A stretch of DNA of 6,666 bases from Myxococcota bacterium (GTDB taxonomy: Bacteria; Myxococcota_A; Polyangia; HGW-17; JAJRWW01). Below are positions 1 to 4,945 of this stretch, in pieces. Made by a program: the position numbers and the translations under genes. Each line of letters begins with the position of its first letter. The stretch's first letter is position 1. The DNA lies in assembly GCA_024276595.1 (NCBI GenBank), contig JAJRWW010000682.1, positions 1 through 6,666 of the forward strand. The letters are read 5' to 3'. Under the pieces are notes generated by a model. It saw only the letters and a list, made by a program, of their open reading frames with translations. It was not told where the DNA came from and did no database searches.

Positions 1-1
1 A

Positions 2-1552
2 CCAGGTCGCCCCATCTTCCTGGTCTCCCCACAGGAGCGGGAGCAGCTCCAGATGACCCTGCTCAAAGCCCTGCGCGCCGACACCCGCCTCAGGTGCTCT
101 CGCCCGGTGCTGCGAGGCACTCCACTTGCGGGAAGCGCGGACGGGGAGCTCCGGGCGCTGGTGGAGCCGACGGGTCCCACGGCGAGGTGCCTGGCTCTCG
201 TGGAGAAGCAGTGGAAGGGGTTGCGGCGCACGCTTTTCTTAGAGCCTGGCCGCCTCCCCGGCGGGGCTCCGGGTCGAGGTCTTCCGAGGCCGGCGCCACT
301 TGCTGTGGCGGGAGAGGGCGGCCAGGAGCAGGAGCCCCATGTGCCGAGGCGTCTGCTGGAGCTCTGCGTCGGCCTTGCGGGCCGGGTGGAGCGCGCGACG
401 CAGAGGGGTGAGGCCTGCTCTCCGTACCTGCCAGGGCGCAGGCGGCAGCCCGCCCTGGGGCCGGTGCTGCAGCTCCACCTGGCCATGGTCGCCCTGGCGC
501 GTGACCGCTTCGCCCGGTCGCCCAGGGAGGCGGTGTGGATGCTGCTGCACACCCTGCGGTTGGGCCAGGACCTGTGTCGCGGCGGTCCCCCGTGGATCTG
601 GCCCCAGGTCACCCGCCTGGGCGCGCTGGACGTGGTGGCCACCCTGGGCCTAATGCTCGCCTCGGGGCGCCTCTCACCAGCGGCCCTCGCCGAAGTGAGC
701 ATCGGGCTCTCTCGGCTGGAGGCCAGCGAGCCGGAGGTGAGCACCTACCTGCGGGGCGAGCGGCTCAAGACGGAGCTGCTGGGCTACCTGCTGCCAATGA
801 TGCCCCTCCGCTGGGTTCCACCTGGGGGGCGACCTCGGCCCACCTCCAAGGGCGCCGTACCGCCTGCCTCCAGGGCCCTCCTCGCCCCCAAGAAGGGCCT
901 GGGCCGATCCCCCACCGGCGCCTTTCGCCAGGATCTCCTCGTGGGCTGGCTCGCGGCCAGGCAGTACCACCTGGCCATGGCGGAGGCGTGCCGAGCGGCC
1001 CCATCGGGCTGCGCCTGCCTGCGGGCAGTGCGCGAGCTGGAGAGGGACGTCGTGGAGCGACGGGGGCACATCCAGATGCGCTGGAAGGCGGTCTTGGGTC
1101 GGCTGGGGCGCTCGGAGAAAGGATTTGACCGAGCCTCCACCAGAGATGAGGTGGTCCGGCTTCTGCTGGGCCTGGACGCGCCGAGCACCTCCCGGTACAT
1201 GCTCCAGGCGGCGCAGAGAATCTTCTACATATCGGCCCTGGGCCTGCACGCGAAGGTGCTGGCAGCCTCCCGGGCCGCCGGGGACACCCGGGCCGCCCTG
1301 GTGGTCTCGGCGGCCTCCTGGCGGGATCCCTTCTGCAGAGCCCCTGGCCGCCTCGCCTTGCGCAAGGAGGGGATCCACGTGCACCCGGCGGAGGATCTCG
1401 TCGCCGTTCGGGGTGGGGCGCCCGTGCGCTACATCATTCCGAGCGTTGCACCGTCGCTCGGAGCACCTGGGAGAAGCGCGCGTGGCGGGAGCGCAGGGCC
1501 AGGAGGCCGACGCCCACATACCAGGCGAACTGCAGGCCGTGGACCGCGGTGA
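2..1552 (+). CDS. Hypothetical alpha-helical protein, 5' end outside the window
   Basis: Function unknown. The frame is open from base 2 with no stop, and the residues before the first ATG at 53 look coding (PGRPIFLVSPQEREQLQ), so the gene most likely begins outside the window. A GGGAG 10 nt before ATG 53 makes a start there (499 aa) a weaker alternative. Counting from ATG 53: LRCSRPVLRGTPL (13-25), a doubtful stretch (about 63-97) whose codon signal lies in another frame, CSPYLPG (122-128), then long leucine/alanine-rich helices (about 136-250) containing LLHTLRLGQDL, and DPF (425-427) near the end. This order resembles a group of uncharacterised deltaproteobacterial proteins with helical-repeat-like bodies and a C-terminal DPF segment; that resemblance is from memory. 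No membrane segment or catalytic motif is visible. The last roughly 35 codons overlap the convergent membrane-protein gene and lose GC3 bias, so the C-terminus may be non-conserved. Confidence 0.7.
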   Translation, partial: PGRPIFLVSPQEREQLQMTLLKALRADTRLRCSRPVLRGTPLAGSADGELRALVEPTGPTARCLALVEKQWKGLRRTLFLEPGRLPGGAPGRGLPRPAPLAVAGEGGQEQEPHVPRRLLELCVGLAGRVERATQRGEACSPYLPGRRRQPALGPVLQLHLAMVALARDRFARSPREAVWMLLHTLRLGQDLCRGGPPWIWPQVTRLGALDVVATLGLMLASGRLSPAALAEVSIGLSRLEASEPEVSTYLRGERLKTELLGYLLPMMPLRWVPPGGRPRPTSKGAVPPASRALLAPKKGLGRSPTGAFRQDLLVGWLAARQYHLAMAEACRAAPSGCACLRAVRELERDVVERRGHIQMRWKAVLGRLGRSEKGFDRASTRDEVVRLLLGLDAPSTSRYMLQAAQRIFYISALGLHAKVLAASRAAGDTRAALVVSAASWRDPFCRAPGRLALRKEGIHVHPAEDLVAVRGGAPVRYIIPSVAPSLGAPGRSARGGSAGPGGRRPHTRRTAGRGPR

Positions 1553-2573
1553 TGAAGGCCATCCCCTCGCCGGCGATCACGGCCGCAGGGAGGCTTATCT
1601 GGAGACCGAACTTGCCGAACTCGTGGAAGTTGCCCACCAGCCCCGGGCCCGCGGGGAGGATTATACCTATGGCCACCATCCCGCAGATGGCGTAGGCGCT
1701 CACCAGCGCCAGGTCCAGGTGGAAGGCCCTCGCCAGCACGTAAAAGCCCAGCCCGTTCAGGAGCCAGTACACGAGCGACGCGAGCACGAACCGCAGCAGG
1801 CTGCCTGCGTGGGAGAGGGCCGCCAGGCCGCTAATGAGGCCGCCCAGCAGGTCCTCCAGCCTGGCGCGGAACCTTTCGAAGCGACCGCCGAAGCGGCGCG
1901 CGAGGGGGGTCAGCAGCACCAGCCACAGGGCGGCGCCAACGGCGAAGCGGGGTCGCCAGAGGCCCGCCGCCAAAAAGAGCGTGGCTCCGCCGAACACAGC
2001 CAGGGCAGTGTAGGCCGTGGGCATCATCCAGGCGGGCGACTGGGCCCGCCCGGCCAGAAACAGAAAGCTGCCAAACAAAAAGAGCGACACCATCAGCCCG
2101 TCCATCACCCGCTCCACAGCGATGGTCCCCAGGGCTGCGCTCACCCGCAGGCGCTTGTTGTCCGCGCCGGTGGCGTCCTCGGGGCGCACGTCCCTGGGGT
2201 CTGCGATGAGGTAGGGGCGCACCAGCTCTCCCAGGCGCAAGGGCAGCAAGATGATGGCCGCAAAGCCCACCGAGGAGATCACCAGCAGCCTCCAGAGCCC
2301 GGGGGGGGAGCTGGTCACGGGCGCCAGCAGAAAACGCCACCGCCAGGCGCGGAAGAGCTGTACCCCGGCGAGGGTGAGCACGTAAGGTAGGATCCAGAGG
2401 TAGCTGGCGTTGGCAAAGGCGTGGGCGAGCCGGTCGGGCCGCAGGCCGCGAAATGCCAGGAAAAACAGCCCCAGACCGATGGCCAGAGAGATCCCGAACC
2501 GCAGGCCGAAGCGCGCCCAAAAACCGCGGAGGGGAGGTGCGGGCGGATGGGATGTTTGAGAAGGCTGCGCCAT
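1434..2573 (-). CDS. Lysylphosphatidylglycerol synthase TM / flippase-like family membrane protein
   Basis: A 379-aa polytopic inner-membrane protein of the family covering the transmembrane region of MprF-type lysylphosphatidylglycerol synthases (UPF0104, flippase-like). Visible family motifs: WILPYVLTLAGVQLFRAWRW (60-79); GFAAIILLPLRLGELVRP (103-120), the LPxRxGExxR signature; GTIAVERVMDGL (149-160), the ERxxD signature; and ILPAGPGLVGNFHEFG (305-320), the PxxPGxxGxF signature. Several hydrophobic helices surround them (about 25-41, 57-73, 97-111, 159-174, 184-203, 211-224, 258-281, 288-309, 340-360). There is no soluble aminoacyltransferase domain, so lysine transfer to lipid is not implied; members are thought to handle lipid or glycan intermediates in the membrane, and the substrate here is unknown. 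The frame is open to an ATG at 2753, but the extra 60 residues are polar and unlike the family, so I chose ATG 2573, although its Shine-Dalgarno is poor. The 3' end overlaps the convergent gene by 119 bp. Confidence 0.9.
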   Translation of the reverse strand: MAQPSQTSHPPAPPLRGFWARFGLRFGISLAIGLGLFFLAFRGLRPDRLAHAFANASYLWILPYVLTLAGVQLFRAWRWRFLLAPVTSSPPGLWRLLVISSVGFAAIILLPLRLGELVRPYLIADPRDVRPEDATGADNKRLRVSAALGTIAVERVMDGLMVSLFLFGSFLFLAGRAQSPAWMMPTAYTALAVFGGATLFLAAGLWRPRFAVGAALWLVLLTPLARRFGGRFERFRARLEDLLGGLISGLAALSHAGSLLRFVLASLVYWLLNGLGFYVLARAFHLDLALVSAYAICGMVAIGIILPAGPGLVGNFHEFGKFGLQISLPAAVIAGEGMAFITAVHGLQFAWYVGVGLLALRSRHARFSQVLRATVQRSE

Positions 2574-2608
2574 TGCGAGAGGCCCGTAGAGCCGGGTCGA
2601 GCTGCTCA

Positions 2609-2619
2609 CTGAGGGTTTC
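2609..2619 (-). repeat. 11-bp leader motif GAAACCCTCAG, leftward copy
   Basis: On the minus strand GAAACCCTCAG lies in the leader of the membrane-protein gene, about 35 nt before its ATG. An identical copy lies on the plus strand at 2891-2901 in the leader of the divergent gene. Each transcript would carry the motif in the sense direction. Confidence 0.5.
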
Positions 2620-2671
2620 AGATCTGTCGGCGGGCCCCTGGTTCGGTGACGCACGGCTGCCCCGTGTGGCC

Positions 2672-2701
2672 TTAATAGGACCAGAGGCGGCCATTTGGCA
2701 A
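2672..2701 (-). promoter_or_regulatory. Candidate sigma70 promoter for the leftward membrane-protein gene
   Basis: On the minus strand, TTGCCA (2701-2696, 5 of 6 to consensus -35) is followed after 18 bp by TATTAA (2677-2672, 4 of 6 to the -10). Transcription would start near 2665 and give a leader of roughly 90 nt before ATG 2573. It is the best match I found on that strand, but the -10 is weak, so this is tentative. If right, it supports the 2573 start, since the upstream ATG at 2753 would lie outside the transcript. Confidence 0.35.
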
Positions 2702-2811
2702 GACATTTCAGGTGGCTGTGGTGAGATAGGTCGGACCCTGGAGAGGTCCACATGTCTCCGAGAACCAGCGCGTGTCACATAACAAACCGAAATAAAAGGG
2801 CAATATTGGGA

Positions 2812-2839
2812 TTGACGGTGGCGAATGTGCCGCTATACT
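2812..2839 (+). promoter_or_regulatory. Sigma70-type promoter P1 for the coiled-coil gene
   Basis: TTGACG (2812-2817, 5 of 6) and TATACT (2834-2839, 5 of 6) are separated by 16 bp, inside the most AT-rich part of the window. Predicted transcription start is near 2846, leaving a leader of about 115 nt before ATG 2962. Such a close match in otherwise GC-rich DNA is unlikely to be accidental. Confidence 0.75.
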
Positions 2840-2841
2840 GC

Positions 2842-2870
2842 TTGAGCTAGTCTAGTGTACGTGGTATATT
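2842..2870 (+). promoter_or_regulatory. Possible second promoter P2 with extended -10
   Basis: TTGAGC (2842-2847, 4 of 6) lies 17 bp before TATATT (2865-2870, 5 of 6), which is preceded by TGG (2862-2864), an extended -10 form. It sits directly downstream of P1, so the two would be tandem promoters with starts about 30 bp apart. Weaker than P1, and AT-richness alone could produce it. Confidence 0.45.
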
Positions 2871-2890
2871 GAGCAACTATGCAGGCAGCA

Positions 2891-2901
2891 GAAACCCTCA
2901 G
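2891..2901 (+). repeat. 11-bp leader motif GAAACCCTCAG, rightward copy
   Basis: This is the plus-strand copy of the motif also found at 2609-2619 on the minus strand. Here it runs into GGTT, giving a small inverted repeat AACCC-TCA-GGGTT (2893-2905) about 60 nt before ATG 2962. The other copy lacks this extension, so the shared unit is the 11-mer rather than the hairpin. Confidence 0.5.
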
Positions 2902-2945
2902 GGTTGGCGCCCTTATGACGTCTAACCGTCCGTCCAGTGGCGCCG

Positions 2946-2955
2946 AAGGAAGGAA
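2946..2955 (+). promoter_or_regulatory. Shine-Dalgarno of the coiled-coil gene
   Basis: AAGGAAGGAA ends 6 nt before ATG 2962 and fixes that start. Upstream, GGCGCC at 2906-2911 could pair with GGCGCC at 2939-2944, ending next to this site, so the leader may have structure beside the ribosome-binding site. Confidence 0.75.
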
Positions 2956-2961
2956 CCTAGG

Positions 2962-3729
2962 ATGGCCGAGAAGCCTGAAAACTCAGTACTTTTCTCGCTG
3001 AAAGAGCTCCGCAAGATCGAGGACGATCGCGTCAGCCAGGAGGAGGCTGAACGTCGTGCCCGAGAGGAAGCGGAGCGCCAAGCCCGCATAGAGGCCGAGC
3101 GTCTTGCCCGGGAGCAGGAGGAGGCTGCCCTGAGAGCTCAGGAGGACGCAAAGCGCGCCGAGGAGGCGGCGCGGCTCCAGGCGGAGCGGGAGGAGCAGCT
3201 TCGCCTGCAGGAGGCCGAGGCCCGCGCCAGGGTGGAGGCCCAGGCCAAGCTGGAGGAGGAGCGCATCCGTCTGGAGATGGAGGCCCAGAGCAAGGGTGGA
3301 GCCCCCAAGTGGGTGATTCCGGCCATCGCAGCGGTGGTCGTGGCTGCCCTGGGCGTACTGGTGTGGCTCTTCGCCTTCTACATGCCGGCGCAGGAGGCCG
3401 CCCGGAAAAAGGCCGAGGCGGCACGAATAGAGCGCCTCCGCAAGGAGCAGGAGGAGAAGACCCGCCGCCTGCTGGCCGAGAAGGAGAAGGCTCTCCAGAA
3501 GCAGCTCGCCAACTCCGCCAACCTGAGCAAGGAGCAGGTGGAGAAGCTGAAGAAGCAGCTCGAGGCGGTGAAAAAGAGCAAGGTCCGCTCGGCGTCCGCC
3601 TCCATGGCCGCTTCCATGCGGCGGCGGCGGTACTACTATCGCCGGCCTGGCACCAGGCGGCGAAGGCCCCCCACCATGAGGGCGAGGCGCCCCCCAAAGC
3701 GGCCCAACCCGCTCGAGGGGCTCTTCTAG
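2962..3729 (+). CDS. Single-pass membrane protein with two coiled coils and Arg-rich tail
   Basis: A 255-aa protein of unknown function. Order of parts: short N-terminal segment ENSVLFSLKELRKIEDD (6-22); a long charged Glu/Ala/Arg helix, almost certainly coiled coil (about 23-110); one membrane helix starting at WVIPAIAAVVVAALGVLVWL (117-136) and running to about 141; a second charged helix (about 143-206); and a basic tail with MRRRRYYYRRPGTRRRR (219-235) followed by a Pro/Arg-rich end. There is no signal peptide, so the N-terminal coiled coil is probably cytoplasmic and the second one outside the inner membrane, but this topology is inferred. Proteins starting with a similar NSVLFSLKEL segment occur, as I recall, in Myxococcota and relatives without assigned function. 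The start is fixed by a strong Shine-Dalgarno, and promoters lie 90-150 bp upstream. The low-complexity helix will give spurious matches to TolA- and IF2-like coiled coils. A structural role in the envelope is a guess only. Confidence 0.9.
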   Translation: MAEKPENSVLFSLKELRKIEDDRVSQEEAERRAREEAERQARIEAERLAREQEEAALRAQEDAKRAEEAARLQAEREEQLRLQEAEARARVEAQAKLEEERIRLEMEAQSKGGAPKWVIPAIAAVVVAALGVLVWLFAFYMPAQEAARKKAEAARIERLRKEQEEKTRRLLAEKEKALQKQLANSANLSKEQVEKLKKQLEAVKKSKVRSASASMAASMRRRRYYYRRPGTRRRRPPTMRARRPPKRPNPLEGLF

Positions 3730-3990
3730 CAGCCTGTCTCCTGGGCGCCCCCGTGGATGCCCTTGCCGTCCAGTTAGAGTCGCGACGCAGCGCCTTCAAA
3801 CCCGCTCCAGTGAATAATATGGCTGGCTAGGCCGCTTTTTTCGCGGGCCGATTCGTGCTATCTATTGCCACGCGGTGAAGCGGGGCTTGCCCCATCTGGC
3901 GCCGGTGGCGGGGAGTTGGGGTTGGTCGCTGGCGCGGGTCTGAGCCCCTTCGAGCAGGCGACCACTCCGGTGGTCGGGAAGCGTTGGTTG
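3730..3990. other. Intergenic region between the two coiled-coil genes
   Basis: These 261 bp contain no convincing gene. An open frame with a TTG at 3865 runs into the next gene, but its 42 codons have poor GC3 and no Shine-Dalgarno. A run of six T (3836-3841) has no strong GC hairpin directly before it, so I do not call a terminator. AATAAT (3813-3818) has no -35 partner. The end of the region carries a strong hairpin beside the next Shine-Dalgarno. The downstream genes may have their own promoter here that I cannot identify, or be read through from upstream. Confidence 0.6.
3959..3981 (+). promoter_or_regulatory. Leader hairpin abutting the Shine-Dalgarno
   Basis: CGACCAC (3959-3965) pairs perfectly with GTGGTCG (3970-3976) around the loop TCCG, a UNCG-type tetraloop closed by C-G, which is unusually stable in RNA. 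GGAAG (3977-3981) follows at once and is the Shine-Dalgarno for ATG 3991, 9 nt further on. This pairing of hairpin and ribosome-binding site favours 3991 as the start and may tune translation or protect the 5' end. Confidence 0.55.
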
Positions 3991-4929
3991 ATGCCTCCGA
4001 TTCTTTTTTGGGTAGTGTGCTTTCTCTCGGCGGCCCTGCTTGTCGCCGGAGGATTCGTGCTTGGGCGTGCCCTGGCAACGCGCGGTGCGGCCCAGGGCGC
4101 GGCTGATCTGGCCAGGCTGCGAGGTGCCTGCTCCAAGCTGATGGAGGAGCGCCGAGCACGCCAGGCCAGGGAGCGAGAGCTGGTTGGCGAGCTGGAGGCC
4201 GCCCGGGCTGCCCTGGCCGCGCAGGCCTCGGTCCCCGGGGAGGCTAGCGGGTTCGAGGGGCCCACCCGGCTACCGGACCCGCGCTCCTTTTTCGAGCGCG
4301 ACAGCGTGCCGCATCTCGAGCGCGTGTCCGAGGACGAGTTCGAGATCCAGGGGGCTGCCAGGCGCAGCGCCAAGGAGGCGGTGGAGCGTGCAGAGCCCGA
4401 TGAAGGGCTTGGCGGGCACGACGAGACCCGGCAGTTCAACCTCCACTCCCCCGAGAATGTGGTGCAGTTCATGCAGCGCATCGACGAGCTGGCCGAGGAG
4501 AACGGCGAGCTCAAGGCTGTGGTGGCAGAGCTGGAGGCATCCCTCAAGGAGAGGCAGGCAGAGGGCAACGAGCAGATCCACCGCTTCGCAGCCCTGGATG
4601 CCATAACGGAGAAGCTTCGGGCAGAGCTCAAGCGACGCAATGAGCGGATCCGGGTGCTGGAGGATCAGCTAGGGGAGCGGCTCGCAAAGGACGACGGTCC
4701 CCTGGAGGGTCCCCAAGGGGCTGCCGGCGGGGAGATCTCCTCTGCCACAGCTCCTCCGCCGCCGCCCGCAGGGGCCGGCAGGGGGCCTCCTCCGGTTCCG
4801 CGGGCCTCCTTCTCCGTGTCGAGGGATGAGATCGAGCTGTCGCGGCTGGAGGTCGCCGGACCCAACGACGGCCCCACCCTGCCGGTGGGGCGCTTCAGCC
4901 CCGAGGAGCTCGAGGAGGGTGGCAAGTGA
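3991..4929 (+). CDS. Membrane-anchored coiled-coil protein, unknown function
   Basis: A 312-aa protein I do not recognise. An N-terminal hydrophobic helix (5-25, core VCFLSAALLVAGGFVLGRAL at 9-28) acts as a membrane anchor or uncleaved signal. A charged helix follows (about 35-78, with SKLMEERRARQARERELVGE). Next come an acidic, probably disordered linker (about 85-145), a second coiled coil (about 155-232, with VQFMQRIDELAEENGELKAV and RAELKRRNERIRVLEDQLGE), a Gly/Pro-rich stretch with PPPPP (255-259), and a polar C-terminal segment ending SPEELEEGGK. The frame extends upstream to TTG 3865, but ATG 3991 has GGAAG at 9 nt, and the anchor follows directly. The transporter starts 16 bp after its stop, so they are probably co-transcribed. 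The arrangement suits a tethering or scaffolding protein at the membrane, but no partner is shown. Confidence 0.85.
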   Translation: MPPILFWVVCFLSAALLVAGGFVLGRALATRGAAQGAADLARLRGACSKLMEERRARQARERELVGELEAARAALAAQASVPGEASGFEGPTRLPDPRSFFERDSVPHLERVSEDEFEIQGAARRSAKEAVERAEPDEGLGGHDETRQFNLHSPENVVQFMQRIDELAEENGELKAVVAELEASLKERQAEGNEQIHRFAALDAITEKLRAELKRRNERIRVLEDQLGERLAKDDGPLEGPQGAAGGEISSATAPPPPPAGAGRGPPPVPRASFSVSRDEIELSRLEVAGPNDGPTLPVGRFSPEELEEGGK

Positions 4930-4945
4930 GGCTCACGGAGGGACC

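Larger units (their letters stand above)
2574..2961. other. Divergent intergenic region with AT-rich core
   Basis: This 388-bp stretch separates the leftward membrane-protein gene from the rightward coiled-coil gene. I see no gene in it. Bases about 2770-2880 are clearly AT-richer than the rest of the window and hold the rightward promoters. The left half contains the leader and a candidate promoter of the leftward gene, and a weak GGACC/GGTCC inverted repeat (2733-2737 with 2745-2749). An 11-bp motif occurs in both leaders on opposite strands. Confidence 0.8.

Noticed and set aside
674..1519. 281-aa minus-strand open frame opposite the first gene
   Set aside because: Antisense shadow in GC-rich DNA; the plus frame has the GC3 bias and the recognisable motifs.
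1125..2390. 421-aa plus-strand open frame over the flippase-like gene
   Set aside because: Low-complexity Gly/Gln/His/Pro sequence antisense to a gene with clear family motifs; a shadow frame.
2574..2753. 60-residue N-terminal extension of the flippase-like protein from ATG 2753
   Set aside because: Polar, unlike the family, and it crosses the candidate promoter; its nearby GGAG is only 2 nt from the ATG.
2879..3001. 40-residue leader ORF beginning ATG 2879
   Set aside because: No Shine-Dalgarno, and it overlaps the start of the coiled-coil gene out of frame; nothing supports translation.
3032..3799. 255-aa minus-strand open frame opposite the first coiled-coil gene
   Set aside because: Pro/Arg/Ser-rich complement of a Glu/Ala/Arg coiled coil, with no start signal.
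3831..3849. T6 run at 3836-3841 as an intrinsic terminator
   Set aside because: The only pairing, CCGC with GCGG, places the T run in the loop, and there is no adequate GC stem upstream of it.
3865..3990. TTG-initiated N-terminal extension of the second coiled-coil protein
   Set aside because: No Shine-Dalgarno, poor GC3, Gly-rich and unlike a leader peptide; ATG 3991 has a good site and directly precedes the membrane anchor.
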